From Microstegium vimineum (taxonomy: Eukaryota > Streptophyta > Magnoliopsida > Poales > Poaceae): 64,000 bases of DNA. The notes beneath the pieces are model-generated. The model was not told where the DNA came from and did no database searches. It saw nothing but the letters and a program-made list of their open reading frames with translations. Position numbers and translations under genes: made by a program. Of this stretch, positions 13,167 to 23,910 are shown in pieces; position 1 is the first letter of the stretch; the number at the start of each line of letters is the position of its first letter. Where the stretch lies: contig CM039119.1 of the NCBI GenBank assembly GCA_022036555.1, positions 27,307,694 to 27,371,693 of the forward strand, given 5' to 3'.

Positions 13167-13184
13167 TGGCGCCGTTGCCGGGGA
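13167..13184 (+). other. Primer-binding site of element B (tRNA-Asp type)
   Basis: TGGCGCCGTTGCCGGGGA lies 7 nt after the LTR end. This 18-mer is the PBS typical of Athila-lineage elements and is complementary to the 3' end of plant tRNA-Asp (family knowledge). Confidence 0.85.
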
Positions 13185-13261
13185 ATGGTAGTTGTTTTAA
13201 CTAGTATCCTTTGGTCCTATTTTATCTTTGTTTGATTTCATCCTCCATTCCACATACACAT

Positions 13262-13920
13262 ATGGATCAAACCCCACTTATCGAATATGGTGCTCCAACG
13301 GGCGCTAGCTTGGAGCCACCTAAATCATCACAGGCCGTTTTGGCCGTTCGTTATGAGCTTCACCCAAGTCTCATAGCGATGGTTCAGGAAAAACCATTTT
13401 CTGGGGATGAAGACGAGAATCCCTATACTCACATACGTGACTTTGAACAACTTTGTTCATGTGTCCACATCCAAGGGAGCTATTTCTGTTCTCTTTAACG
13501 GGAGTAGCCAAACGATGGTACACTCGCCACATAGATGATGCGAAAGGAGACTGGGAAAAACTGATGCCTAAATTCTGTTTGACATTCTTCCCTATCCCTT
13601 GTGTCATTCGTCTTCGAAAAGAGATCATCAATTTCTCGCAAAGAGAGAAAGAATCTCTAGGTGAAGCATGGGCCCGTCTTGTAGATCTAGTATCTTCAGG
13701 CCCTAATCTCGCTATAACCGAGCCTACAATGTTACAACACTTTTATGGTGGTCTTAGCAGAGATTCTGCGCAACTCCTTGACATATCTTCCGGGGGAGCC
13801 TTCCTGTGTTTACCCGTTAGTGCAGGGAAGAGTCTTCTCACGAAGATTCTTGATAACACCCCTATACTAACGTATATTATGAAGAACCCGCGGAAGAACA
13901 AAAACCAGCCCCCAGAATAG
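13262..13920 (+). pseudogene. gag of element B, frameshifted
   Basis: An ATG at 13262 starts a frame that stops at 13498; the continuation is open in another frame from 13453 to 13920, so a frameshift lies at about 13470-13500. The second part has the retrotransposon-gag pattern: AKRWYTRH, a long helix with FFPIPCVIRLRKEIINFSQ, ESLGEAWARLVDL and MLQHFYGGLS. This would be the capsid that packages element RNA into virus-like particles. No zinc knuckle was seen before the stop at 13918. The assignment is by pattern recognition. Confidence 0.8.
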
Positions 13921-13928
13921 AAGCAACA

Positions 13929-14636
13929 TTGATAGCCAAAACTCTTCCCTCTACATCCCAAGATCCTGCTATCGAACCTGAACCACCAAGGGTAGAAGAA
14001 ATTCACCCCTTGGAATTCCCCCTGGATATCGAGGCAGATCTATTTTCCGATTTCGAGAATACCTCAAATCGACCTGTGCAAAAGAAGTCTGCTGCTCGAA
14101 AAGCTCTGAACCTTAACATTCCTAACCGCATAGAGGAAGCTTATCTTCAGGAGATGGTTCAAGAGCTAGCTTCTATCATGAGCAATGAGTGGTTAGAAGA
14201 GGTCGAATCCTCATTCGAGCCAATTCGAATTCTTTCTTCCTCTACAACCATTCCTTGTCAAATCAATAGAGCAAAGTTAGACTCACTTTACGATCCTGCC
14301 ATAGGAGTTAGCATTATGTCTAAGTCATTAGCTAATGCTATCCTAGGCAATGTAGATCTAACTCCAACCAATAAGTTCTTGAAGCTTCCCTCAGGCCAAT
14401 TGATTGAGAGTTGTGGTATTGCACAGACCATTCCTATGCTAATTAACAAAGTCAATATCCTCTTGAATTTCTTCATATTTGATATAGAGGAAATAGACTT
14501 GTTAATTGGACATCCACTCATGAGATTCCTTGATGGATCTCTTGATGGAAGTCTTAAGGGTCATCTTGGGAGTAGCATCAAACTCTCGATTCCGCTCACC
14601 AATTCCATAAACACCATGACGGAATCACTCCCATAA
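13929..14636 (+). pseudogene. Protease-like segment of element B
   Basis: A 235-codon frame downstream of gag. An acidic linker (to about residue 75) leads to a retropepsin-like fold region with the typical ending DLLIGHPLMRFL at about residues 190-201. Where retropepsins have D-S/T-G or D-L-G-A, this copy has LYDPAIGVSIMS (about residues 120-131), so the catalytic triad is not standard. Grass Athila-like copies often carry such a degenerate form (recollection). The frame ends in TAA at 14634; the polyprotein then resumes with further stops. Confidence 0.65.
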
Positions 14637-16378
14637 TCCGACCCCATAGAGGAAGTGACGGTCGCATCTCTTCTAGAATCATCTCATCCTGATCTAGAAG
14701 AAAAAGCTGAAGATTTCATCTAGGAAGAAGACGATCTAGAAGAACCCATAGATCGGGAGAAATCCGAGCCCCCATCTAAACCCTCTATAGAACTTAAACC
14801 CCTTCCAGCTGGTTTAAAGTATGCTTTTCTAAATGACGATCGTGAGGCCCCTGTGATCATCAGTGACAAACTCTCTCCTGAAGAGTCCTTCAAACTCCTC
14901 ACCATCCTAGAAAAGCATCAGTCAGTCTTAGGCTATTCTCTTCAAGATCTTAAGGGCATTAGTCCTGCTCTTTGCACACATCGCATCCCCATAGAACTTG
15001 AGGACCTTCCATCTAGAGAGCCCTAATGTAGATTGAATAATGCGATGAGGGAAGTAGTGAAGAAGGAAGTCTTGAAACTCTTTCACGCAGGGATCATCTA
15101 CCCCGTCCCTCACAGTGAATGGGTTAGCCCTGTGCAAGTTGTGCCTAAGAAGGGAGGTATGACGGTCGTTCGAAATGACAAGAATGAGTTGATTCCTCAA
15201 CGAACCATCATAGGTTGGAGAATGTGTATAGATTACCAAAAACTTAATAAGGCCACAAAGAAAGATCACTTCCCGTTACCCTTCATCGATGAGATGTTGG
15301 AGCGGCTTGCAAAGCATTCTCTATTTTGTTTCCTTGATGGTTATTCGGGATATCATCAAATACCAATCCACCCCGATGATCAAAGTAAGACTACCTTCAC
15401 ATGCCCCTATGGAACATATGCATACAGGTGAATGTATTTTGTCCTATGCAATGCTCCTGCCTCTTTCCAAAGGTGCATGATGTCCATTTTCTCCGGTATG
15501 ATCGAAGAAATCATGGAAATTTTCATGGACGACTTCTCTGTCTATGGAAAGACTTTCGATGATTGCCTTGAGAATCTGGATAGAGTCTTACAAAGATGTG
15601 AAGAAAAGCACTTAGTCCTGAACTGGGAGAAATGTCACTTCATGGTTTGCGAAGGCATAGTGCTAGGACATAGAGTGTCCGGACGTGGGATAGAAGTGGA
15701 CAGAGCTAAGATAGAAGTTATAGAATAACTTCCACCTCCCACGAATGTCAAGGGAATTCGTAGCTTCCTTGGGCACGCAGGTTTCTATAGGCGGTTTATC
15801 AAAGATTTCTCTCAAATTGCCCGTCCTTTGACAAACCTGCTAGCCAAAGATGTACCCTTTGACTTCAATGATGAATGCTTAGATGCTTTCTACATTCCCA
15901 AGAAAGCACTCATCTCAACTCCAATCATCCAACCCCCTGATTGGAAGCTCCGCTTTGAAATAATGTGTGATGCTAGTGATTATGTTGTTGGTGCGGTGTT
16001 AGGCCAAACCAAAGATAAAAAGCATCATGCTATTTCTTATGCTAGCAAAACCTTAATAGGGTCACAGTTAAACTATGCAACAACTGAGAAAGAGTTGTTG
16101 GTCATGGTGTTTGCTATAGACAAGTTTAGATCTTACTTAGTAGGAGCAAAAGTTGTTGTCTATACAGATCATGCTGCTCTAAAGTACTTGCTCACTAAGA
16201 AAGATGCTAAACCCCGCTTAATAAGATGGATCTTGCTACTCCAAGAGTTTGATCTTGAAATAAAAGATAAAAAGGGAGTAGAAAATTCTGTTGCCGATTA
16301 TTTGTCTAGAATGCAATTCAAAGATGCACAGAATTTGCCCATCGACGATTTCCTCATAGATGACACACTCCTCAAGGT
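14637..16378 (+). pseudogene. Reverse transcriptase and RNase H of element B, broken by stops
   Basis: The Ty3-type RT is spread over three open pieces. 15033-15431 carries the entry helix, WVSPVQVVPKKGG, CIDYQKLNKATKKDHFPLP and FLDGYSGYHQI. 15432-15728 carries NAPASFQRCMMSIF and the catalytic FMDDFSVYG. 15828-16475 carries the connection and RNase H (MCDASDYVVGAVLGQ, TEKELLVMVFAIDKFR, YTDHAALKYLL, NSVADYLSR). Stops interrupt near 14720, 15024, 15429 and 15726. The active-site aspartates of RT (MDD) and RNase H (CDAS, TDH) are still readable, so decay is by stops rather than loss of motifs. RNase H runs into the integrase through a frame change near 16385. Confidence 0.9.
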
Positions 16379-17706
16379 ATGCAAATATAGTCAACTTTAT
16401 GGTCGCAGGCCACATCCCACCAGGGGAAGATATGAAGAAACTAGTTCAAGAGAGTCGATTACATCTCTGGGATGAGCCATACCTCTATAGAGTATGCAAT
16501 GATGGATTGCTAAGAAGATACGTACCTATGGAGGAGGCAATCAAGATTATGGAAAGATGCCATGGAGCAGAATACGGAGGTCACTATGGAGCATTTAGAA
16601 CTCATTCTAAGATTTGGCAGAGTGGGTTATTTTGGCCAACCATGTATAAGGACACCCATGACTATGTCAGAAGATGTGCAAGGTGCCAGAAGCACGGGAA
16701 CATTGCAGAAGAGTGGGTTATTTTGGCCAACCATGTACAAGGACACCCATGACCATGCCCGAGATGTCATGCCACTCACCAACAACCTACAAGTCGAGCT
16801 CTTTGATGTATGGGGCATTGACTATATGGGGCCCTTTCCTCCATCAAAAGGGTACGAGTATATCTTAGTAGCGGTGGACTATGTGTCCAAATGGGTAGAA
16901 GCATTACCCTGCCGCAAAGCTGATGCAGCCAATTCAAAGAGAATGTTCCATGAAGTGATATTCCCCAGATTTGGAACCCTGAAGTTAGTCATAAGTGATG
17001 GGGGAACTCACTTCATTGACAAAGGCTTCCGCCAGTTCCTCACTAATCAAGGAATTCGGCACAATGTTGCAACTCCATACCATCCTCATACAAGTGGTCA
17101 AGCAGAAACATCCAAGAAACAAATCAAGAACATTCTGTAGAAGACCGTGGATGAGATGGGTACGGCTTGGAATCACAAACTACCAGAGGCACTTTGGGCA
17201 TATCGGACCGCATACAAGACCCCAATTGGTATGACACCATACCAACTTGTATATGGGAAGACATGCCATTTGCCTGTGGAATTAGAATTCAAGGCACATT
17301 GGGCAATCAAGAAATGGAACATGGATCTGCCAACTGCTGGAAAATTCAGGAAAATGCAAATCTCTAAGCAAGAAGAGTGGAGAGAGAAAGCATACCACAA
17401 TGCCAGGATATACAAAGAGAGAACCAAGAAATGGCATGACAAGAGAATCAAGGTCAAGGAATTCAACCTAGGAGACAAGGTCCTGTTATTCAACTCAAGG
17501 TTCAAGCTCTTTGGTTACGGGAAACTGAAAAGCAAATGGGAAGGGCCATACCTCGTCGTTAATACCGCACCTCATGGAGCAATCACCCTCCAGGACGGCG
17601 ATGGCAAAATTTTTAAGGTAAATGGCCAACGTCTTAAAGTTTTCCATGAGCATGAAATTCCTGAACAAGAAATTGATATGATAGATTTTGTTCTTAATCC
17701 CAATTA
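16360..17706 (+). pseudogene. Integrase of element B, broken by a duplication and a stop
   Basis: The N-terminal HHCC zinc region is at 16555-16700 (RCHGAEYGGHYG to CARCQKHG). The DDE core has DVWGIDYMGPFP, then ISDGGTHF, then HPHTSGQAE (about 16800-17110). The C-terminal region carries GPYLVV (near 17547), the GPY/F motif of Ty3 integrases, and ends at the TAG at 17704. No chromodomain is visible. A 91-bp duplication (16620/16711) shifts the frame between the zinc region and the core, and a TAG at 17138-17140 cuts the core from the C-terminus. All three acidic catalytic residues are present. Confidence 0.88.
16620..16757 (+). repeat. Tandem duplication within the integrase of B (91-bp offset)
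   Basis: About 47 bp starting GAGTGGGTTATTTTGGCC occurs at 16620 and again at 16711 with one or two transitions. Because 91 is not a multiple of three, the duplication breaks the reading frame. Confidence 0.8.
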
Positions 17707-18169
17707 GAACTAAAATCTACATGTTTTAACTTTTTTGTTCAAATTTCAAGGATGAACTTAGAAATAGCCAAGACTTAGCCTTGACTCCCCCTCGAAAAAG
17801 GTCGGCCCATTTGGCCTCTAAAGGCGGTCGGCCGACCGTTGTTTTGGGCCAATCAGCCCGAAACTTCACGACCTGACTCACCTGACCCGAACAAGATCAG
17901 AACCTAGCTCAGTTGGACCATAACTTTCAAAAAAAGTGATCGGCCGACCGTGGTTCGAACTCGTTCAAAGCTCCCATTGCACAGGAACGTTGGGCCAACG
18001 TTCCCCTTCGATTTCATCGCAATCCGAACGAGAATGAAGGCCTTGCACGTTGGGTTTCTCCTTCTTAACCCCTTCTCCTTCTTCTTCCTCCTTTCACCTT
18101 GTTTTCCTTCACAACCAGCAGCACCAGCACCACTCCTTGCACTCTTGCACACCCACCTTGATCACCACC
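17707..18169 (+). other. Spacer between pol and the env-position ORF of B
   Basis: No ORF. It contains GGTCGGCCGACC at 17825 and a one-base variant at 17940, both matching the palindrome in LTR B, and a pyrimidine-rich stretch at 18055-18120 just before the next ATG. Confidence 0.5.
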
Positions 18170-18942
18170 ATGGCTCCACCAAGGAACAATGGCAAGATGC
18201 CACTCATCCCCGTTGATGGAAGCCCTTCCAAGGCTCAAGACTTCATCAACACCGACGCCATGGCCTTCGAGGTCCTCGACGTCGCCCCACTTGTCATGGC
18301 ACCGCCGCCCGTGCTGCCAACAACCCCTAGGGGGGTCGGTCGACCTGGGCATAGAGCTCTAAGAGGATGCGGAGCATCACCCAATCGATGTCTCCGCGTC
18401 GCAACTTGAACAAACCAGCGGCGCGTCCACTAACTCCCAAAAGGCCAACCACCGGCCAATTGGGGGTGAAGAAGGCCATCATCTCCACCACTGAAGGCGA
18501 CACAAGTACGGGCAACACCAGCTCATACTCGCCATCGACGCCGACTTGGAGGCACCTTTAGCGGACTCATGGTGGACTGGGGATAGGCAAGGTGCTCATC
18601 CCTCCTCTCACCTCCGAGGAGCGGAGGGAGGCACGCAACTCCCTTGAGACAAAGGAGTCTCGCGAGTCTGTCCGACGGACCAGCAACCCGCCGTCCATCT
18701 CTGGCCCTCCAGGCCAGTACCAGGAGGAAGATGAAGAAAGTGACATGGAGAAGTTGTTGCGCATAGTCGCTAGGCTTAGGTAAAGCAATACCAAGCTAGC
18801 AGAGCGGGCAGCAGAGGAAAGAATGGCTCATTTGGATTTAGAAGATAGCTTCAACGATCTTCGCATTAGCACTAATGCGAAGATCAAGCGCTTGGCCCAG
18901 GCAATCAAGAGAGAGGATCTCTTTGCCCCTCCATCTCCATAG
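18170..18942 (+). pseudogene. Extra ORF in the env position of element B, decayed
   Basis: The ATG at 18170 in a CACCATGG context starts a GC-rich frame (MAPPRNNGKMPLIP) that stays open to 18409. The GC-rich, coding-like composition continues in other frames to 18780. Then a charged segment, SNTKLAERAAEERMAH followed by RLAQAIKRED, runs to the TAG at 18940-18942; its heptad-like spacing suggests a coiled coil. No signal peptide or membrane segment can be seen, so nothing supports a true envelope. Base composition is much richer in GC than the surrounding tail. The function is unknown. Confidence 0.5.
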
Positions 18943-20722
18943 TCACTAGTCCACTAATAAATTAGGCACTTAGATTTATTTTCATTCAATTTTCCCTTCA
19001 TCAATGTAACAGGTGCCTAAGAAGATTTGAATTCAATAAAAAAGTTTGGTTCTACTGGTATTTTGCCCAGTAGAACCCCTGCATTTGATCTGTGTCTGTC
19101 ACTAATTTCAGCATGCCCCGAAACAAGTATGCGGGAGGTCGGTCGATACTCCAACTTGTCAAAACACCAGTTCGACCACTAAACCATGCTAACACACTCA
19201 TGACACGTTCCACAAAAAACTGAACTGAAACGACCACTTTTGTGCATCGGCCGATGCACTTTGGAGGCCAAAATTCAGAACAGGCAGAGTGAACCAACAT
19301 TCAGAGGTAAGTAATCCTATTGCAGAGACCGAAGTGGCCAAACGGCCCTAGGGGCGGTCAGCCGACCATGCCTATAGGGCCCGGATCCACCAGCCAGCAT
19401 CCATTCAACTTCAAACGTCTATTCTGACTGGTTTTCCACGTCTCGCCCTTTTTCCTCTATGCTTTTCAATTGTTTACTCATTTTCCCTTTTAAAAATAAA
19501 AATAATTTCTTCATGAAATTCATCACTTAGTTTAAATTTCTTTTTATGTTGAATAAAACAAGAAGATCGCATCCAAAATTAAAATTTTGAAAAGTGACAT
19601 GATCTATGACGTTTAAAGGGCAAAAGCGTCATAAAGATAATTTCTTGTTTTTTGCTTATGCTAGTGGGAAAATACTTTGATAGGAAGATCATATAGACTA
19701 AGTTGTTGATTAATGTGATATAGTCTCGGCTCATGATTCATACCCTTTCTATTTAAAGTTCTTAGAGATTAATTTTTGAAAATGTCATAAAACCATAATG
19801 TCACTACTCCTCTATGGTGAGAAAACTCCTACCAAAGCCATAAATACTTATGCATGTTCAAAACCTTCCTCATATGCTTCTTGTAATTACTTTGAGTTTT
19901 GTCAAACCTTGTGACCCTTGCTGAGAATTATGTCATAGTTCAAAGATCAAGATCACGTACACGCCACATATTTTCGCTGCTTCTACACTGGAAGTACGCA
20001 AAAACATGCCTTTCATTTACATGATCCTTGTTCATCCAATAAATACTCTAGAAATAAATGTTATGATCTCTCTCTAAGTCCTTCAAAAGGAGATATGGCT
20101 ATCATAGATGTTGAGCAAAGCTCTTTATTCAAGAAAAAGAAAGAAAGAGAGAGATAGATAGCCATGTCTCAAGTTCATCCAAAAGTTAGAGAGATCATAT
20201 ACATAGTTAAGGAGTACATGTTAGTCATCTACCATTTCTCCACACACATGCACATCTTGATCTAGGATTATGACGTTCTTCTCCTTGGATCCTTGTTTTG
20301 ACTTTACAATATAAGTGATGAAAGTTTGCTACATTGTTTTATCCCTACCTGAGCTCCACATAAGCCATTTAGAAATAGGGACATACAAAGAAGGCAACCT
20401 ATTTATGCCTTGGTAAGGAATCATACACTTTGAGTGACTTAGAGTGCTATAAGAGGAGTAAGTTGATTTATGAGCTTTCTTTTGAAAAATTTATCAAAAA
20501 CTCCAAGTACTAAAATATGAAATGGGAAGATGACTTTGCCTTGAAGAACTGTTCCATTTCTCAACTTCTCAAGGATATATGTTAGCCAATACCACATATC
20601 CCATTGGTATGACAAAATGTCTTGAGTGGATCTTTATGCTTGCTTTATACTTTGAATAGCATAGTCTTATTAACTTTTAACCTTTACTTGAGGACGAGCA
20701 AAGAGGTAAGTATGGGGGATCT
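18943..20722 (+). other. 3' non-coding tail of element B
   Basis: No coding frame. It contains GGTCGGCCGACC-like palindromes at 19138 and 19365 and a region from 19890 that aligns with the tail of element A. It ends with a purine tract (AAGTATGGGGGA, 20708-20719), the likely polypurine tract for plus-strand priming. Confidence 0.6.
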
Positions 20723-20828
20723 TGTTGACGGTAAATATGAGCTATCTTATCATCATCAAAATACCGTCAACATCCTCATAATTGAAGGAAAACAAGCATA
20801 ACCTGAACATATTGTGCCAAATAACTAG
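20723..20828 (+). repeat. Truncated 3' LTR of element B
   Basis: 106 bp matching the start of the 5' LTR (TGTTGACGGTAAATATGAG) with 5 transitions, then an abrupt change to copia-LTR sequence at 20829. Confidence 0.85.
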
Positions 20829-22335
20829 CTCTCGGACCATTGCCCAATGTATGATTATAGCTAAGCAAGTAACTAGATGATCAAATAAAGCAAGACACCC
20901 TATGCAATTCTAGTAAAGCATGATATAAAACAAGTAATGACAATGAAAGTAATGCTTGAAAGTAATTGCAAGTACAGAGAAGGAGAAGGATGTAAGGAAA
21001 TTGACATGATGACGTTTTGCTAAGGTATCAAGAAGTCAACACTCCCCCTAGTCCTCGTTGGAGCACCCACTCAAGGGTATTGCTCCCCCTTAGTTCGCGC
21101 AAGGACTACGTGCTCTCTATAGGCTAACTCTTTTTCACTCCGGCTCGGTGAATCGCCCACAACCGATAACAAACAAACTTGGGTCATCCATAATGATCTT
21201 CTCCGGATGATCACCAAGCTTCCACACCACCAAGCCATCTAGGTGATGTCAATCACCAAGAGTAACAAGCACTAACTCTCACTTGACCTAGGCTAGTCTA
21301 GTGAATCAATGGATGCACACTTGCTATCTCTAAGCATCTAGTGATGATGAACACATGGAATCTCAATTCTCTCTCCCTAGGGCTCTTTCACTCCTTGCAC
21401 TCTCACAAGGTTTTCTCAGCAAATGAAATGGGCAAGAGTAAGGCCAAGGGGCTGAGGGAGGAGTATAAATACCCCCAAAAGGATCCCTATCTGTTACACT
21501 CAAACTGTAGCTCTCTATGTACCTCCGGATGCGTCCAGAGGATAAGCTACAGACAAATTCACATGTGTCTGGACCTCACAGGATCATTGTGCTGCTTACT
21601 ATGCTTGAAGGTGTACGAACGCTAACAAAGGTCTGGACCCTTGACTCCGGACAGCGTCCGGACACAATATAACTCTCTGGAACTCTCTGCATAGAGTCCG
21701 GACGCTGCCAATGGTCCGGACCCCATGCTCCGGACAGCGTCCAAAGCCAATTCTGCTCTCTAGAACTCTCTGTGTAGGGTTTGGACGCTGCGCATTGGTC
21801 CGGATGCAACCAATGGTCCGGACCCAGTCTTTGACTCATCCTAAGCAAACCCTAGGTGCCTAGACGCGTAGCCAATGGTCCGGACCCTAGGACACTTAGC
21901 GTCTAGAGCTAGTCTAAGGTTAAAGACTTGCTCAAATTTGCATACTTCAAAAATAAAAGTTGCTCACTATCATCTAAAGGTTGTTCTAAAGCTACCTAGT
22001 GCTACTTTTAACAAGTGTGCACCACACCTAAACACATAGCCTCTCCTAGGTCAAGCTACTAGATAGTACCCCCGTTAATAGTATGACCAAAGATAAATAA
22101 ATGTGCTAAACTACTCTAAGTGTCTCTCAATGCCAAATGACACTTAGACCTAGTCTATGCTTCAACCTTCTCACCGATCCTTTGAAAACCAAAACAATTC
22201 CTTTAAGAGGCAAGAATACCATTGATAGCCCAATCAATTCTCCATTACTAACCTTGCATTGTTGTTAATCACCAAAACACTAGGGGCCTAGATGCTTTCA
22301 ATCTCCCCCTTTTTGGTTATTGACGACAATACGCC
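20829..22335 (-). mobile_element. SIRE-like copia LTR fragment with its polypurine tract, reverse
   Basis: On the minus strand AAAAAGGGGGAGAT (polypurine tract, 22314-22301) is followed at 22300 by TGAAAGCATCTAGGCCCC, a typical start of grass Opie/Ji/SIRE-like LTRs. The body aligns with the LTR at 58219-59840 (CTCCGGCTCGGTGAATCGCC near 21137; AGGTCAAGCTACTAG near 22050) but lacks roughly the last 150 bp on the left. The middle (21520-21880) is dense in TCCGGA palindromes. About 35 bp of internal sequence remains to the right. Confidence 0.75.
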
Positions 22336-22523
22336 TGTTGACAATACAAATGACCCACTTTTACACCATCAAAACACCGTCCACAGGCTCGGTTTGGAAG
22401 GAGAATATCATATCATGAACATATTATTATCAAATAACTAGTTCCACATGTCCCTTGAGCATTTTTATATAGGTGAAGGCAATTGGGGGGCATAGGAGCC
22501 AGTGGGACCCACATGAGGGGTCG
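22336..22523 (+). mobile_element. Fragment of a second Athila-like LTR
   Basis: It starts TGTTGACAATACAAATG and aligns with the first part of LTR B (CAAATAACTAGTTCCACATG, then GGGTCGGCC), but is more diverged than the two ends of B are from each other, so it is a separate insertion. It breaks off at 22523 within the GGTCGGCC motif. Confidence 0.6.
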
Positions 22524-23138
22524 GCCGCTACAAGATTCGCACCAAATTGCCACATGATCCTCTGTGCAACGCCTGAAAATGTGTTGTAAAATGGGGACGT
22601 TCTACAACATTTGTCCAAACTATGGCAATATGTTATCCCTATAACAACCCTTTTTTACACACCGTGGCCATAGGTGTGCACTTTTGCCATGATGACATTT
22701 CGTGGCATTAATGTTGATTAACGTTGCAACTATCTGGTGCTCTTGCAACATAAAGTACATAGTTGCTATTCATTCATTTTATGGCTACAATGTTGGTGGG
22801 TTGCAAGGTTGCTCACGACCATTGCAATTAGGGTGTTGGTTATTGCAACTGAATAATAAAACTGATGCAATATAAAGCTAGAATTGCCACACATTTGGTA
22901 CATTGTAAGAAGTTCTCACGCCCATTGCAATTAGGGTGTTGGTTATTGCAACTGAATAATAAAACGGATGCAATATAAAGCTAGAATTGCCATACTTTTG
23001 GTACGTTGTAAGAAGTTCCCGCTCCCATTGCAATAGGTAGTTGTTAATTGCATCTAAAGTGTTACAAGCGAGGCAAAAGTGTATACTATTGTCACATATG
23101 TGTTTGGTATTCAGCGGTTTATTTTTTTTATATGTGAT
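22524..23138. other. Unclassified repeat-rich DNA hosting element C, left part
   Basis: No ORF. It starts CGCTACAAGATTCGC, which differs by one base from a CACTA-type terminus (CACTACAAGA), and is full of short TTGCAAC/ATTGCAA motifs like the subterminal repeats of CACTA transposons. No matching right end was found, so the class is a guess. Confidence 0.3.
22821..23060 (+). repeat. 103-bp tandem repeat, 2.3 copies
   Basis: The unit beginning ATTGCAATTAGGGTGTTGG starts at 22821 and 22924, and a partial copy starts at 23027. The first two copies differ at only a few positions. Confidence 0.85.
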
Positions 23139-23613
23139 TGTTGGGGATATTACCTTGGCATATCCCCAGGGACCTTATGGGCCTACCGACCAAAAGACGG
23201 CCTAGCCTGCGAGGCCTTGCGGCACGCGACCAGCCCGTCGTGCTCGCCAAGGACTCTGAAGAAGCCTTGCTCGCCAAGGAAGATCCTAGTAGATAGACTC
23301 GGATCCCTTGCCTTAAGGGACCAATCGTAATCTGTTAGGATATAGAAATTGTAACCCTGCTCCCCGGCTATATAAGGCGAGCAGGGACACCCCCCTCCAA
23401 AACCTCTCTCGTAGATGATCTACGGATCTTGTAACCTAATACTCAGATCAATCCAGCCACCAAAACACAGGACGTAGGGTATTACGGTGATTTGCTGGCC
23501 CGAACCTGTCTACGCTCTCTATGTTACGCTTGATCCCCATCGCCACGCCTCCGCCTACAATCTACTACCGTAGGGTACCCCCTAGGTAGACTGCGACGTA
23601 TATTTCATCGACA
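23139..23613 (+). repeat. 5' LTR of element C
   Basis: 475 bp, TGTTGGGGATATTACC to TTCATCGACA. TATATAAG at 23369-23376 precedes the probable transcript start. Confidence 0.9.
23369..23376 (+). promoter_or_regulatory. TATA box of LTR C
   Basis: TATATAAG, 231 bp into the LTR, conserved in the 3' LTR copy. Confidence 0.55.
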
Positions 23614-23615
23614 GT

Positions 23616-23633
23616 TGGCACGCTAGGTAGGGG
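23616..23633 (+). other. Primer-binding site of element C
   Basis: TGGCACGCTAGGTAGGGG starts 2 nt after the LTR. It matches the usual Tat-lineage site TGGCGCGCCAGGTAGGGG (recollection) with two C-to-T or G-to-A type changes. Confidence 0.65.
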
Positions 23634-23910
23634 GTGTGTGCAACGACGTCATGGCTCGACAAGCGATCATCTTCCCCGTCGACGGCCCTCGTCAACGGAT
23701 CTCTTTGACGGCCCCCGTCGCTTCTCGTCGTCGATCCCACCGACGGCCCCACACCGTCACCCTCGTCAATGATCCACCACCGCCACCCTCGACGTCCCCC
23801 GTCATGACCAGATCGGATCTATGATCTGGACCAGTGACGCCACCGTCCTTGCCTTAGAGATCATCATCATCTCGCCATGGCTCGCCTCGTCGCTAGCCTC
23901 GTCGTCGACA

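Larger units (their letters stand above)
11579..20828 (+). mobile_element. Athila-like Ty3 retrotransposon B, 3' LTR truncated
   Basis: The order is 5' LTR (11579-13159), PBS (13167-13184), gag, protease-like, RT, RNase H, integrase (to 17706), an ORF in the env position (18170-18942), a long 3' non-coding tail, a purine tract and the first 106 bp of the 3' LTR (20723-20828). Lineage rests on the PBS, the gag and pol sequence and the long 3' region. GCTCT at 11574-11578 would be the target duplication. The element interrupts copia F. Every ORF carries stops or shifts, so it is not autonomous. Confidence 0.85.

Noticed and set aside
20828..20832. GCTCT as the second target duplication of element B (also at 11574-11578)
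   Set aside because: The 3' LTR stops after 106 bp here, and sequence beyond does not continue the copia F coding region, so the match is best taken as chance.
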